Below are positions 7,374 through 16,827 of a DNA stretch of 64,000 nucleotides, in pieces; the stretch's first letter is position 1, and every line of letters begins with the position of its first letter. The notes beneath the pieces were generated by a model. It did not search any database. It saw only the letters and a program-made list of their open reading frames with translations, and was not told where the DNA came from. The DNA comes from Nitrospirota bacterium. Its GTDB lineage: Bacteria; Nitrospirota; Thermodesulfovibrionia; Thermodesulfovibrionales; JdFR-88. The stretch is taken from assembly GCA_021825295.1 (NCBI GenBank), contig JAKAHV010000003.1, positions 60,442-124,441 of the forward strand, written 5' to 3'. The position numbers were made by a program, and so were the translations under genes.

Positions 7374-8786
7374 TTATATGTCGTAGTAAAGGAAGAACTC
7401 GTAGGGATGGGGCCTCAGCCTCAGGGCATCCACCTCGCTTTTCCTCTTGTAGTCCATCCAGGTCTCGAGCGCGTCCTCCGTAAAGACGCCGCCCTTGAGG
7501 AGGAATTTATGGTCCTTCTCCAGGTTGTCAAGCGCCTGCTCAAGAGAGCCCGGCATCTGCGGCACTTTGGCAAGCTCCGCGGCCGACATCTCGAAGATGT
7601 CCTTGTCCAGCGGGGCGCCCGGTTTTATCTTGTTCTCTATGCCGTCAAGCCCGGCCATCAGCATGGCGGAAAAGGCAAGGTACGGGTTGCAGGAGGGGTC
7701 CGGGAACCTTACCTCCGCCCTTTTCGCCTTGGGGTTTTCGGAGTACATGGGTATCCTTACCGCGGCCGAACGGTTCCTGGCGGAATAGGCAAGGTTGACC
7801 GGGGCCTCGTACCCGGGCACGAGCCTCTTGTAGGAGTTCGTGGTCGGGTTGGTGAGGGCCGCCAGAGCCTGGGCGTGTTTCAGTATGCCGCCTATGTAAT
7901 AAAGCGCCATCTCGCTTAAGCCGGCGTATTCCTTGCCCGCAAACAGGGGCTTGCCGCCCTTCCAGAGGCTCTGGTGGACGTGCATGCCGGAGCCGTTGTC
8001 GCCGAACACAGGCTTGGGCATGAAGGTGACCGTCTTTCCGTTTTTGACCGCCACGTTCTTTATGATGTATTTGAAGAGCAGCAGGTTGTCGGCCATTTTT
8101 AAAAGCGGCGAGAAGCGCATATCGATCTCGGCCTGGCCGGCGGTTGCGACTTCGTGGTGCTCCGCCTCCACATCTATGCCGCACTGCTGCATCACGGCGA
8201 CCATTTCGCACCTGAGGTCCTCGATGCTGTCTGTCGGCGGGACCGGGAAGTACCCTTCCTTATACCTGGGCTTATATCCGAGATTGGGGTTTTCCTCCTT
8301 GCCGGAATTCCAGATGCCTTCCTTTGAATCGAGGAAGTAATAGCCGCTGTGCGAAGTCTGATCGTACCTGATGTCGTCGAAGATGAAGAACTCCGCCTCC
8401 GGGCCGAAGAAGGCTGTGTCGGCGATGCCGGTGGACTTAAGATAATCTTCGGCCTTTTTGGCCACGTACCTGGGGTCCCTGGTATAGGGTTCCTTCGTCA
8501 CCGGGTCTATGATGTTGCAGACCAGGCTGAGCGTCGGATACTTCCTGAACGGGTCCAGTATGGCTGTGGCCGGGTCCGGCACAACCAGCATGTCGGAGGC
8601 GTGTATCGCCTGCCAGCCCCTTATCGAGGAGCCGTCAAAACCCAGGCCGTCCACAAAGGTCTTTTCGTCGATTTGGCTCACGGGCACGGCGAAGTGCTGC
8701 CATATGCCGGGGAAATCGATGAATTTCAGGTCGACCATCATGACCTTGTTCTTTTTCGCAAACTCCAGTACTTCCTTTGGCGTCAT
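7374..8786 (-). CDS. glnA: Glutamine synthetase type I
   Basis: A 470-residue GSI enzyme that makes glutamine from glutamate, ammonia and ATP in the cytoplasm. Signatures include [10 protein letters not shown] (about 49-58), GPEAEFFIF (128-136), [11 protein letters not shown] (265-275) and the glutamate-binding NRSAAVRIP loop (338-346). The region matching the enterobacterial adenylylation site (DKNLYDL) reads DKDIFEM here, so residue 398 is Phe instead of the modifiable Tyr. Control by GlnE-type adenylylation is therefore unlikely. The gene has its own sigma-70-like promoter and a leader palindrome, and ends in a strong terminator. It is monocistronic. Confidence 0.97.
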   Translation of the reverse strand: MTPKEVLEFAKKNKVMMVDLKFIDFPGIWQHFAVPVSQIDEKTFVDGLGFDGSSIRGWQAIHASDMLVVPDPATAILDPFRKYPTLSLVCNIIDPVTKEPYTRDPRYVAKKAEDYLKSTGIADTAFFGPEAEFFIFDDIRYDQTSHSGYYFLDSKEGIWNSGKEENPNLGYKPRYKEGYFPVPPTDSIEDLRCEMVAVMQQCGIDVEAEHHEVATAGQAEIDMRFSPLLKMADNLLLFKYIIKNVAVKNGKTVTFMPKPVFGDNGSGMHVHQSLWKGGKPLFAGKEYAGLSEMALYYIGGILKHAQALAALTNPTTNSYKRLVPGYEAPVNLAYSARNRSAAVRIPMYSENPKAKRAEVRFPDPSCNPYLAFSAMLMAGLDGIENKIKPGAPLDKDIFEMSAAELAKVPQMPGSLEQALDNLEKDHKFLLKGGVFTEDALETWMDYKRKSEVDALRLRPHPYEFFLYYDI

Positions 8787-8850
8787 ATCTTCCTCCAGAT
8801 TGGTTTTGGATGCCAGGCCAAAAAATGCCCGTTTTACCTGTGATTGTAAT

Positions 8851-8866
8851 CGGCAATAGATTGCCG
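8851..8866. promoter_or_regulatory. Perfect palindrome in the glnA leader
   Basis: CGGCAATAGATTGCCG has perfect 6-bp arms and a 4-nt centre. It lies just downstream of the predicted -10 element, about 65 bases before the glnA start. It could be an operator or a leader hairpin. Confidence 0.5.
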
Positions 8867-8871
8867 AAGGT

Positions 8872-8901
8872 AGTATAGAAAAAGGCTTCTCACGGTGTCA
8901 A
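8872..8901 (-). promoter_or_regulatory. Predicted sigma-70 promoter of glnA
   Basis: On the minus strand TTGACA (8901-8896) and TATACT (8877-8872) are separated by 18 bases. The -35 is consensus and the -10 matches 5 of 6. It sits about 85 bases upstream of the glnA start. Confidence 0.7.
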
Positions 8902-8953
8902 GCGGAAAAAAGTGCCGGAAAATACAAAAAAGTACGCTCCTCCGGGCATGCGG

Positions 8954-9988
8954 CTATTCGTACTTCACCCGGCCCGCGCCCTTCACGGCGCTGCCTATGA
9001 CGGAGGACTCATAACCCGCCTTCCGCAGGACCGAGACGGCCTTTTTCGCCTCTTCCGCCGGGGTTACGGCCACAAAGCCTATGCCCATGTTGAAGGCCTT
9101 CTTCATCTCCTCTTTCGAGATGCCGCCCGCCTCGCGGATGAGTCCAAAAATCGGAGGGGCGGTCCAGGCGCCTTCATCTACAAGGGCGTCTATCCTCCGG
9201 GGCAGTATCCTGTTGAGGTTCCCCGGTATGCCGCCTCCCGTTATGTGCGCCATCCCCTTTACGGTCACCCTGTTTTTCCTCAGGGCCTGAAATGCCTTTA
9301 CATATATCCTGGTCGGCTCAAGCAGCTCCGCGCCGAGACTCCGCCCGGCCAGAACGCGCGGCCGCGAGGCAAGCGAATAGCGGGCGGCCTCAAGAAGCGC
9401 CTTTCTTGCCAGCGAATAGCCGTTTGAGTGCAGCCCCGAGGAGGCAAGCCCTACCAGGGCGTCGCCGGGCCGGATGGAAGAGCCGTCTATTATGGCCTCT
9501 TTTTCAACCACGCCCACGGCAAAGCCCGCCAGGTCGTATTCCCCCTCCCCGTAAAACTCAGGCATCTCGGCCGTCTCGCCGCCAACCAGGGCGCAGCCCG
9601 CCTCCTCGCATCCCCTCGCGATTCCCCCGATCACCATGGCGGCCTTCCTTGCCGCGAGCTTCCCCGTCGCGAAATAGTCCAGGAAAAAGAGCGGCTCGGC
9701 CCCGCAGGTGAGGATGTCGTTTACGCACATGGCCACAAGATCGATGCCGACCGTGTCGTGTCTGCCGGTCATGAAGGCGATCTTCAGCTTCGTGCCAACC
9801 CCGTCCGTGCCGCTTACGAGGACGGGGCGTTTGTATCTTTTCGCGTCCAGCTCGAAGAGCGCGCCAAAAAGGCCGATACCCTTCAGGACTTCCCTTCTTT
9901 TCGTCCTGCCGGCCATGGGGGCTATAAGCTCCACAAGCTTCTCGCCCTCTCTTATGTCGACGCCCGCCTTTTTATATGTCAAACCCAT
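8954..9988 (-). CDS. purM: Phosphoribosylformylglycinamidine cyclo-ligase
   Basis: A 344-residue AIR synthase, which closes the imidazole ring in purine synthesis using ATP. The family patterns are clear: TYKKAGVDI at the N-terminus, [11 protein letters not shown] (about 60-70), [14 protein letters not shown], and [12 protein letters not shown] toward the C-terminus. The start at 9988 ([12 protein letters not shown]) matches family starts better than the ATG nine bases upstream. It is cytoplasmic, and no other purine gene is adjacent; purA lies about 27 kb away. The gene is divergent from surE. Confidence 0.95.
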   Translation of the reverse strand: MGLTYKKAGVDIREGEKLVELIAPMAGRTKRREVLKGIGLFGALFELDAKRYKRPVLVSGTDGVGTKLKIAFMTGRHDTVGIDLVAMCVNDILTCGAEPLFFLDYFATGKLAARKAAMVIGGIARGCEEAGCALVGGETAEMPEFYGEGEYDLAGFAVGVVEKEAIIDGSSIRPGDALVGLASSGLHSNGYSLARKALLEAARYSLASRPRVLAGRSLGAELLEPTRIYVKAFQALRKNRVTVKGMAHITGGGIPGNLNRILPRRIDALVDEGAWTAPPIFGLIREAGGISKEEMKKAFNMGIGFVAVTPAEEAKKAVSVLRKAGYESSVIGSAVKGAGRVKYE

Positions 9989-10068
9989 AAGAAACACCTT
10001 CCCCCTTTTGAAGAAACCCCGCCTTCAGCATGAAGCCATTTGGAAATCCATTAATGATACAATTAATC

Positions 10069-10839
10069 ATGAAAAAAATAATACTCGTCACAAATGACGA
10101 CGGCGTCCATTCCCCCGGCATAAAGGCCCTTTTCAGGGCGATGGAGCCAATCGGGGACGCGTACATGGTGGCGCCGGACAGGGAGCGCTCGGCCGTAAGC
10201 CATGCCCTTACTCTTCACAGGCCCCTGAAGGTGGAAAAGCTTGGGTCAAATGTCTGGAGCGTAAACGGCACCCCCACGGACTGTGTCGCCCTCGGGATAG
10301 AAAAGCTCCTTCCCCGAAGGCCGGACCTCATAGTGTCCGGCATTAACAGGGGGGGCAATCTGGGCGACGACATCACATATTCCGGGACCGTCTCGGCGGC
10401 AATAGAGGGGACTATTTTCGGGATAGCTTCCCTCGCCTTTTCCCTGCTGTCAGATGGCCCCCCGGACTCGAAACTCGACTATGGCACCGCCGCGCACCTG
10501 GCCCTGCAGGTCGCCCGGTTCACTCTTGAAAACGGACTGCCCTACGATACCCTTCTTAACGTGAATATCCCCAATGCCGCTATAAAAGGGGTACGGTTCA
10601 CCAGGCAGTCCAAACGGATATATCACGGGGCCATACACGAGACCAAATCCCCGTGGGGAGAGGTCCACTACTGGATTGGAGGGGGCAAACCCTTCTGGGA
10701 GCGCGGAGACGATACGGACATGGATGCCGTAATGGAGGGTTATGTATCGATAACCCCGATACACCTGGATTTCACAAACAACGCCGCGATGGACTGGCTA
10801 AAAAGGAAATGGGGCGGGGACGGGTTTTCAGTTGGATGA
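10069..10839 (+). CDS. surE: 5'/3'-nucleotidase SurE
   Basis: A 256-residue SurE phosphatase acting on nucleoside monophosphates. The metal-binding ILVTNDDGVHSPG begins at residue 4, and PDRERSAVSHALTLHRPL, SVNGTPTDCVALG and VSGINRGGNLGDDITYSGTV follow in family order. The start at 10069 places the NDDG motif at the usual distance; the upstream ATGs add a non-conserved extension. There is no strong ribosome binding site. The stop overlaps the pcm start by 8 bases. SurE next to Pcm is a classical gene pair linked to stationary-phase survival. Confidence 0.95.
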   Translation: MKKIILVTNDDGVHSPGIKALFRAMEPIGDAYMVAPDRERSAVSHALTLHRPLKVEKLGSNVWSVNGTPTDCVALGIEKLLPRRPDLIVSGINRGGNLGDDITYSGTVSAAIEGTIFGIASLAFSLLSDGPPDSKLDYGTAAHLALQVARFTLENGLPYDTLLNVNIPNAAIKGVRFTRQSKRIYHGAIHETKSPWGEVHYWIGGGKPFWERGDDTDMDAVMEGYVSITPIHLDFTNNAAMDWLKRKWGGDGFSVG

Positions 10840-11479
10840 GTTCGTAGAGTTGCGCCGCCGGATGGTCGACATTCAGCTCATCGCGAGGGGGATAACGGAT
10901 GAGAGGGTGCTCGATGCCATGGCCAGGGTCCCGAGGCACCTTTTCATGACCCCGGAGTATGCGGGCATGGCCTACAGCGATATGGCCCTGCCTGCGGGGG
11001 AGGAGCAGACGGTCTCTCAGCCGTACATGGTTGCGGTAATGACCGAGGTGCTGGGTCTGAAAGGGGACGAGAGGGTCCTTGAGGTGGGCACGGGCTCCGG
11101 TTACCAGACCGCGGTCCTCGCCGAGCTGGCCGGGGAGGTCTACACAATCGAATACCGCCCGAAACTGGCCGCGGCGGCAAAACGGAGGCTGGATGAGCTT
11201 GGTTACGCCAACATAAGGTTCATGACCGGAGACGGCTCCCTTGGATGGCCGGAGGCAGCCCCCTTCCAGGGCATCCTTGTGACCGCCGGCGCCCCGGCCG
11301 TGCCGCCTCCGCTGGTGGAGCAGCTCGATGAGGGCGGCATTATGGCCATCCCCATAGGGCCCAGGGACTCCCAGAGGCTGCTGAGGGCAAAAAAACAGCG
11401 CGGGCGGCTCATCGAGGAATATCACACCTTCTGCGTCTTCGTCCCCCTCCTGGGAGAGTACGGCTGGCACGATGCCTGA
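10832..11479 (+). CDS. pcm: Protein-L-isoaspartate O-methyltransferase
   Basis: A 215-residue enzyme that methylates isoaspartyl residues in aged proteins using S-adenosylmethionine. The N-terminal IARGITDERVLDAMARVPRHLF, the SAM-binding LEVGTGSGYQTAVLAEL (about 84-100) and the VTAGAPAVPPPLVEQL segment are all diagnostic. The start is a TTG at 10832 inside the end of surE; an ATG at 10862 would cut the conserved N-terminal helix. Coupling to surE is therefore likely. Function in protein repair is well established for the family. Confidence 0.94.
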   Translation: MDEFVELRRRMVDIQLIARGITDERVLDAMARVPRHLFMTPEYAGMAYSDMALPAGEEQTVSQPYMVAVMTEVLGLKGDERVLEVGTGSGYQTAVLAELAGEVYTIEYRPKLAAAAKRRLDELGYANIRFMTGDGSLGWPEAAPFQGILVTAGAPAVPPPLVEQLDEGGIMAIPIGPRDSQRLLRAKKQRGRLIEEYHTFCVFVPLLGEYGWHDA

Positions 11480-11501
11480 GGGGTAAAAGGGCCCGTTACA
11501 T

Positions 11502-11530
11502 TTGACACCCCACGCTTTTTTATATAGCAT
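11502..11530 (+). promoter_or_regulatory. Predicted promoter of the small acidic protein gene
   Basis: A consensus TTGACA at 11502-11507 and an AT-rich -10 region (TATATAGCAT, best hexamer TAGCAT at 11525-11530 with 17-bp spacing). It lies about 70 bases upstream of the 11599 gene. Confidence 0.55.
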
Positions 11531-11598
11531 TTTGTTGAGGACAGAGTAAAAAACCCTGGATTTTTTCCCAAGGACGCATCACGTCAGGGAGGTGCCGG

Positions 11599-11790
11599 AT
11601 GATAACCATCGAAATCGACGAGGAGGAGAAAGGGATACTCAGGCACGCGCTGGAGATATACCTTTCGGATTTAAGGGAGGAGATTTACAAGACCGAAAGC
11701 CACGAGACGAAACCCCCGCTCAAAAAAGAGGAAACGATAATCAAGGGGCTTCTGAGGAAGATCGAAGCCGTCAAGGAGGCGGGAGTGTAG
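11599..11790 (+). CDS. Small charged protein of unknown function
   Basis: A 63-residue protein, rich in Glu, Lys and Ile, predicted to be mostly alpha-helical (HALEIYLSDLREEIYKTE, then a KKEETIIKGLLRKIEAV helix). GGGAGGTGCCGG before the ATG is a strong ribosome binding site and a consensus -35 lies upstream, so it is probably expressed on its own. It has no Cys, signal peptide or membrane segment. It resembles small helical-hairpin proteins found widely without assigned function. It converges on the ymdB-like gene with 6 bases between. Confidence 0.75.
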   Translation: MITIEIDEEEKGILRHALEIYLSDLREEIYKTESHETKPPLKKEETIIKGLLRKIEAVKEAGV

Positions 11791-11796
11791 GGGAAA

Positions 11797-12579
11797 TCAG
11801 GGGTTCGAAAGCTGCAGCCTCGAGACGGAAGACGCCCTTCCGTCTTTTTCGTTTATCTCAACCAGCAGGGCCGACAGCAGCGCCCCGCCTGCGGGGATTT
11901 CAAACCTTGTGGGCATCTGGGTGAGGAACTTGCCCACTATCTGCTCCTTTTTTACCCCTATGACCGATTCGGCGGGTCCAGTCATCCCGGCGTCCGTGAT
12001 GTACGCCGTGCCGCCTGGCAGTATCTTTTCATCGGCGGTCTGGACATGGGTATGCGTCCCGATGACCGCGCTGACCTTGCCGTCAAGGAAGTAGCCCAGC
12101 GCGGTCTTCTCGGATGTGGCCTCGGCATGAAAATCCACGATGATACTGGCTGTGCGCTGCCTGAGCCGTTTCGCCTCATCCAGGGCGGCCCGGAAGGGAC
12201 AGTCTATGGCCGGCATGAATACACGCCCCTGAAGATTGATCACGGCCAGGACGCCCGCGCCCGGCACCTCCGCCACGACGCTGCCGAAGCCTGGCACGCC
12301 GGGCGGAAAGTTAAGCGGCCTGAGCAGCCTGTCGTCTTTCGTGATAAAGGGGATTATCTCTTTCTTGTCCCAGATATGGTTGCCGCTGGTGATGATGTTT
12401 ATGCCGGAGGCGAACAGCTCGGAGGCGGAGGACTCGGTTATTCCGAAACCGCCGGCGGCGTTCTCCCCGTTTGCGATGACGAAATCGACTTTATATCTTT
12501 CGATTATACGGGGCAGAAGGGCCCTCACCGCAGTCCGGCCCGGCTTGCCGACGATGTCTCCGATGAAAAGGACCTTCAC
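11797..12579 (-). CDS. YmdB-type metallophosphoesterase
   Basis: A 260-residue member of the TIGR00282/YmdB family of calcineurin-like phosphoesterases. Metal-ligand motifs are visible: FIGDIVGKPGR at the N-terminus, NGENAAGG (about 37-44), TSGNHIWDKKE (62-72), FHAEATSEK and GTHTHVQTAD. Studied members hydrolyse 2',3'-cyclic nucleotides and influence RNase Y-dependent processes in Bacillus. Here it is directly downstream of rny with 18 bases between, the same pairing as in Firmicutes, which supports a shared role. Confidence 0.93.
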   Translation of the reverse strand: MKVLFIGDIVGKPGRTAVRALLPRIIERYKVDFVIANGENAAGGFGITESSASELFASGINIITSGNHIWDKKEIIPFITKDDRLLRPLNFPPGVPGFGSVVAEVPGAGVLAVINLQGRVFMPAIDCPFRAALDEAKRLRQRTASIIVDFHAEATSEKTALGYFLDGKVSAVIGTHTHVQTADEKILPGGTAYITDAGMTGPAESVIGVKKEQIVGKFLTQMPTRFEIPAGGALLSALLVEINEKDGRASSVSRLQLSNP

Positions 12580-12597
12580 GGTTTCGCTGAGCTGAGG

Positions 12598-14175
12598 CTA
12601 TTTGGCGTAGTCAACGAACCTGTTTTCCCGGATGACGGTCACCTTTATCTGGCCTGGATAAGTCATCTCGGCCTCAATCCTCTTGGCCAGGTCCTTTGAG
12701 AGCATCCACGAGGCTTCGTCCGTAACCTCCTCGGGCTTTACTATTATGCGGACCTCACGGCCCGCCTGAATGGCGTAGCACTTCTCCACGCCCTTGTAAG
12801 ACATGGCCAGGTCTTCAAGCTTGGCCAGCCTCTTCAGGTAATTTTCTATACTCTCGCTCCTCACACCCGGCCTCGCGGCAGAGATGGCGTCCGCGGCGGC
12901 AACGAGCGCGGCCTCCACCGTCTTCACCTCGCCGTCATGGTGGGTGAGTATCGCGTCCACCACGATCTGGGGTTCACCGTATTTCCTGGCCAGGTTGGCG
13001 CCTATTTCGGGGTGCGGGCCCTCGACCTCATGGTCCACGGCCTTGCCAAGGTCGTGCAGGAGCCCGGCCCTTTTGGCGATCTTTACATCGACGCCCAGCT
13101 CGGAGGCCATGATGCCGGAGAAATACGCCACTTCCCTTGAATGCTGAAGCACGTTCTGGCCGTATGAGGTCCTGTACCTGAGCCTGCCTATCAGTTTTAT
13201 CACCTCCGGGTTCATGCCGGAGAGACCAAGCTCGAAGACCGCCTTTTCCCCTTCTTCCCGGATGGTGTTTTCCACTTCCTTCCGGCAGCGTTCGACAATC
13301 TCCTCGATCCTGGCGGGATGTATACGGCCGTCGGCGATCAGCCTCTCCAGGGCAAGCCTGGCAACTTCTCTCCTGACTGGGTTGAAAGTGGAGAGGGTTA
13401 TGAGCTCCGGCGTGTCATCGACTATAAGATCAACCCCCGTGGCCGCCTCGAGGGCGCGGATGTTCCTGCCCTCGCGCCCGATTATCCGGCCTTTCATGTC
13501 GTCGCTGGGCAGGCTCACGGCGGAGACGGTCGCATCGGCCACATATTCCCCCGAATACCGCTGCACCGCCAGCCCGATGATCTCCTTTGCCTTCTTCTCG
13601 GCGCCCTCGCGCGCCTCGTCCTCTACCTGTTTTGCTAGCTTCGCGGACTCAAAGCGGGCGTCTTCCTCCACCTTCCTTAAAAGCTCCGCCCTGGCCTCCT
13701 CGGCGCTGAGCCCCGCCAGCCTCTCCAGAAAACTCTTCTGCTGGCCGATAACCTCATCGAGCTGCTTTTCCTTGCCCTGAAGCCCTCGTTCCCTGGCCGC
13801 AAAATCCTTCTCTCTGCGGGAAAACTCACGTTCCCTGTGCTCCTGGTGGTCCAGCTTCCTTTCGAGGGTCTCCTCTCTGGCCCTGAGCCTTTTCTCCTGG
13901 TGCAGGAGCTCTCCTCGCTTTTCCTTGATTTCCTTCTCCGCTTCGGTGCGCGCCTGGTAAAGTATGCCCTTGGCCTCGTACGACGCGTCCTTTTTTATCC
14001 TTTCGGCAGTGCTCTGGGCTTCCGCGGCGAGGGCTTCGGCTTCGCGCCTCATACTCTCCCATTTGTTCTTGAGACTGAATCTGTAAACAAGGCCGACGGC
14101 AACGCCCACGGCAGCAGCAATTACAACATAGAGCGCCTGGATCATCTGAAACTCCCTCCTCTCCTTTATGTGCAT
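12598..14175 (-). CDS. rny: Ribonuclease Y
   Basis: A 525-residue membrane-anchored endoribonuclease. It has an N-terminal membrane segment ([20 protein letters not shown]), a long coiled coil (about 40-200), a KH domain ([21 protein letters not shown], about 228-248) and an HD domain with the HDLGKA motif. RNase Y starts mRNA decay at the inner membrane. The encoded start is followed by [10 protein letters not shown] before a second Met; the shorter start at the second Met is also plausible and would match family N-termini. ymdB follows immediately. Confidence 0.95.
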   Translation of the reverse strand: MHIKERREFQMIQALYVVIAAAVGVAVGLVYRFSLKNKWESMRREAEALAAEAQSTAERIKKDASYEAKGILYQARTEAEKEIKEKRGELLHQEKRLRAREETLERKLDHQEHREREFSRREKDFAARERGLQGKEKQLDEVIGQQKSFLERLAGLSAEEARAELLRKVEEDARFESAKLAKQVEDEAREGAEKKAKEIIGLAVQRYSGEYVADATVSAVSLPSDDMKGRIIGREGRNIRALEAATGVDLIVDDTPELITLSTFNPVRREVARLALERLIADGRIHPARIEEIVERCRKEVENTIREEGEKAVFELGLSGMNPEVIKLIGRLRYRTSYGQNVLQHSREVAYFSGIMASELGVDVKIAKRAGLLHDLGKAVDHEVEGPHPEIGANLARKYGEPQIVVDAILTHHDGEVKTVEAALVAAADAISAARPGVRSESIENYLKRLAKLEDLAMSYKGVEKCYAIQAGREVRIIVKPEEVTDEASWMLSKDLAKRIEAEMTYPGQIKVTVIRENRFVDYAK

Positions 14176-14637
14176 AGGGAGGCGGACGAAGTTCTATGGG
14201 ACGGGTTTCTGCCCTTCAGCTCTCAGCCCGAAGGCCCGGGGAGATATCCGAAGGGGATCTATATTTTGCTTTAAAATTCAAAATTTTCTTACCTTTCCCC
14301 TTTATGCTGAAGGCGGTTTCGCCAGCGCCATAGAATAAGACCCACCCTGCCGTGCAAGCGAAAGCGTTAGATCCACTTGTTCCAAGTGGGTGCCCAAAGG
14401 GGGACATCAGGCTATCTTCAACTGGGAAGACATGCACACCGTACCCCCTTATCCAGCTCCCTAAAGATCTAACTTGGTGGATTAACATCATCCCTTGTCA
14501 CGCGCAGGGCAGGCTCCAATTTTGTCCGACCCCTTTATCCTTTTATAGCAGAAAATAACGTTTTTTGGCAATCAAAATTGATTGGGGGCGCGGGCGGCGC
14601 GTTGTTTTTAATTGCTTGTTTATGTTAATTTCTCTGA
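14176..14637. other. Gene-free region between rny and dcd
   Basis: No coding sequence is supported in these 462 bases between divergent genes. The left part holds the rny upstream region and an AT-rich tract (14270-14300); the middle holds a long irregular hairpin (14345-14509, listed separately) and a small GC hairpin GGCGGTTTCGCC at about 14307-14318. The right 100 bases should hold the dcd promoter. Confidence 0.6.
14345..14509. ncRNA. Long irregular hairpin, possible 6S-like RNA
   Basis: Nested complementary arms give a rod-like fold of about 165 nt: CCCTGC+CGTG (14345-14354) with CACG+GCAGGG (14499-14509), then GTTAGATC (14366-14373) with GATCTAAC (14466-14473), then AAGGGGG (about 14397-14403) with CCCCCTT (14444-14450). 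A large asymmetric internal loop lies between the first two stems. Length and architecture resemble 6S RNA, but no 6S consensus could be confirmed and the strand is not decided. It could also be another regulatory RNA. Confidence 0.35.
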
Positions 14638-15186
14638 ATGGTAAAAAATGACCGCTGGATAAAGGAAATGGCGATGAAGGGCATGATAGAGCCCTTCGCC
14701 GACAGGATGCTGGTGAAGACGGGGATATCATTCGGCCTGGGCTCATACGGCTACGACATGAGACTTTCCGAGGATTTCAAGCTCCTGAAACCCGGCAACG
14801 GGGCCGTACTGGACCCCAAAAACTGCGATGCCGCATATTTCGAGGCGATAAAAGGCCCCAGTTGCGTCATTCCGTCCGGCTCTTTCGTCCTTGGCCGTTC
14901 GCTCGAATATTTCAGGCTGCCCAGGGACATAATCGTCTTAAGCACCGGGAAATCGACCTACGCCAGATGCGGGGTCATAGTAAACGTCACACCGCTTGAG
15001 CCCGAGTGGCAGGGATACGTGACAATCTGTGTCGCCAACACCGGGCCGTTGCCGGTGAAAATCTACGCTGGAGAGGGGATATCCCAGCTGGTCTTTCTCG
15101 GCGCAAGCGAGGCCTGCCAGGTCTCCTACGCGGACAAAGCTGGGAAATACCAGGCCCAAAAAGAGATAACCCACTCAAGGACATAG
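14638..15186 (+). CDS. dcd: dCTP deaminase
   Basis: A 182-residue trimeric dCTP deaminase-family enzyme. The GLGSYGYDMRL segment (about 34-44), LGRSLEYFRLP, the GKSTYARCGV catalytic region (about 102-111), and NVTPLEPEWQGYVT are diagnostic. It deaminates dCTP to dUTP in thymidylate synthesis; a bifunctional dCTP deaminase/dUTPase cannot be excluded. The start at 14638 keeps the common N-terminal DRWIKEMA helix. It is cytoplasmic and the next gene follows after 66 bases. Confidence 0.93.
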   Translation: MVKNDRWIKEMAMKGMIEPFADRMLVKTGISFGLGSYGYDMRLSEDFKLLKPGNGAVLDPKNCDAAYFEAIKGPSCVIPSGSFVLGRSLEYFRLPRDIIVLSTGKSTYARCGVIVNVTPLEPEWQGYVTICVANTGPLPVKIYAGEGISQLVFLGASEACQVSYADKAGKYQAQKEITHSRT

Positions 15187-15252
15187 GATGCCCGTTTGCG
15201 GCAGGACCGCCGTTGACTGTCTGCGCGCAGACAGGGGCATCACCCGGTAAGC

Positions 15253-16800
15253 ATGATCAGGGAAGCGGTTTCACTCACCAAGGCGGCGTTCCTGGAAGAA
15301 ATCGAAAAGGCAGCGGGGGCCGTGCCGCCTCTCCATCTGAAAATCCCCTATGCCAGCCCGCATGAGCTCTATCCCGCCTTTCCCGGGCGGGGCAGTCTGC
15401 TTTTTGAAAGCGTAAAAGGTCCGGAAAACATAGCGAGGCATTCCTTCATAATCTTCGAGCCTTACGCCTGCCTGGTGGTGAAAGACGGGCTTGTGGAGGT
15501 CGAATGGGGCGGCAAGCGGGCCATATCCTCGAAAAAAGATCCGCTTGGAAGGCTCGAAGAGCTGATGGGCGCATATAACCAAAAGCCCGCGGCCGGGCTT
15601 CCGCCGTTTCAGGGAGGCGCGGCCGGGCTTATCTGCTACGACTTCGCCAGGTACCTTGAAACGTTCCCCGATAATGGCCCCCCCGACGAACTCGGCCTGC
15701 CCGATGCCTGTTTTTTCATGGCCGACCGCCTGCTCGCCTTCGACCATGTCCGGAGGGAGGCATGGATCGTGGTCTGCCCCGGGGCAAGGCATGCAGCTTT
15801 CGCCCTGGGTTACGGCGGCGCGCCTGTCCCGGATTGGGCCGAAAGCTATGATGAGGCCGTGGAGCAACTGGGACGCATCCTGGAGCGGACGGCCCGGCGC
15901 ACCCAAAGCCCCGCCCCCCTGGCCGGAGGCGCAATAAACATAGAGCATGAGATGAGTGAAAGCCGGTACGTTCAGATGGTCGGCAGGGCAAAGGAATACA
16001 TAGCCGCGGGCGATATATTCCAGGCAAACCTTTCACTGCGTGTGCGCGCGCAGATCGGGCGGACGGACCCATGGGGGGTATACTGCCTGCTCAGGGAAAT
16101 AAACCCCTCCCCTTTCGCGGCCTTCATGGATTTCGGGGATTTCTTCGTAGCCGGATCCTCCCCGGAGAGGCTGGTAAAGCTGGCCGGCGGCGTGGTCGAA
16201 ACCAGGCCGATAGCCGGGACAAGGCCAAGGGGCAAAGACGCACGGGAGGACCTCGCCCTCAGGTCGGAACTGCTCCTCAATGAAAAGGAGAAGGCCGAGC
16301 ACATAATGCTGATCGACCTCGAAAGAAACGACATGGGCAGGGTGGCCGGATACGGCAGCATCGAGGTAAACGAGCTCATGACAACGGAGGATTATTCGCA
16401 CGTCATGCACATCGTGTCGAACATAAGGGGCAGGCTCGCCGGCGGCAGGGGGATGTTCGACTGCCTGCGCGCGACTTTTCCGGGCGGCACGATAACGGGC
16501 GTGCCAAAGGTGCGGTGCATGGAGATCATAAACGAGCTTGAACCGGCAAGGAGGGGGCCCTACACGGGCTCGGCCGGATATTTCGGCTTCTCAGGCGCAA
16601 TGGACATGAACATAGTGATAAGGACATTCCTCATCAAAAACGGCATGGCATATGCCCAGGCCGGGGCCGGCATCGTGGCGGACTCCGTCGCTGAAAGGGA
16701 ATACAGGGAAAGCATGAAAAAGGCAGAGGCCCTGCTCATGGCGCTCAAAATGGCCGGCGGAGGCGGCAGGGGGCGGAAAACGGACCGCATTCGCCAATGA
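15253..16800 (+). CDS. Anthranilate/para-aminobenzoate synthase component I (TrpE/PabB family)
   Basis: A 515-residue chorismate-utilising enzyme. It has the N-terminal SVKGPENIARHSFI regulatory-type segment and the catalytic domain motifs ETRPIAGTRPRG, LIDLERNDMGRV, DYSHVMHIVSNIRG, FPGGTITGVPK and GAGIVADS. PIAGT with Ala is typical of TrpE, while many PabB enzymes have PIKGT. GDIFQANLSLRV and NPSPFAAFMDFGDFFVAG look more PabB-like. So it makes either anthranilate or aminodeoxychorismate. No glutamine amidotransferase partner (TrpG/PabA) is adjacent, so that subunit must be encoded elsewhere. Confidence 0.9.
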   Translation: MIREAVSLTKAAFLEEIEKAAGAVPPLHLKIPYASPHELYPAFPGRGSLLFESVKGPENIARHSFIIFEPYACLVVKDGLVEVEWGGKRAISSKKDPLGRLEELMGAYNQKPAAGLPPFQGGAAGLICYDFARYLETFPDNGPPDELGLPDACFFMADRLLAFDHVRREAWIVVCPGARHAAFALGYGGAPVPDWAESYDEAVEQLGRILERTARRTQSPAPLAGGAINIEHEMSESRYVQMVGRAKEYIAAGDIFQANLSLRVRAQIGRTDPWGVYCLLREINPSPFAAFMDFGDFFVAGSSPERLVKLAGGVVETRPIAGTRPRGKDAREDLALRSELLLNEKEKAEHIMLIDLERNDMGRVAGYGSIEVNELMTTEDYSHVMHIVSNIRGRLAGGRGMFDCLRATFPGGTITGVPKVRCMEIINELEPARRGPYTGSAGYFGFSGAMDMNIVIRTFLIKNGMAYAQAGAGIVADSVAEREYRESMKKAEALLMALKMAGGGGRGRKTDRIRQ

Positions 16801-16815
16801 ACGGGTTATTTTGGA

Positions 16816-16821
16816 TATAAT
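16816..16821 (+). promoter_or_regulatory. TATAAT box directly before the sensory operon
   Basis: A perfect TATAAT at 16816-16821, seven bases before the ATG at 16828. A start at the usual distance would fall on the ATG itself, implying a leaderless mRNA. No convincing -35 is seen and only a weak AGG precedes the start codon. Confidence 0.35.
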
Positions 16822-16827
16822 AGGTCG

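Noticed and set aside
11797..12579. tRNA suggested by GGGGTTCGAA at about 11800
   Set aside because: It is the C-terminal coding end of the ymdB-like gene and no cloverleaf can be drawn.
14345..14509. tmRNA or RNase P RNA between rny and dcd
   Set aside because: No tRNA-like end, no tag frame and no RNase P core sequence on either strand.
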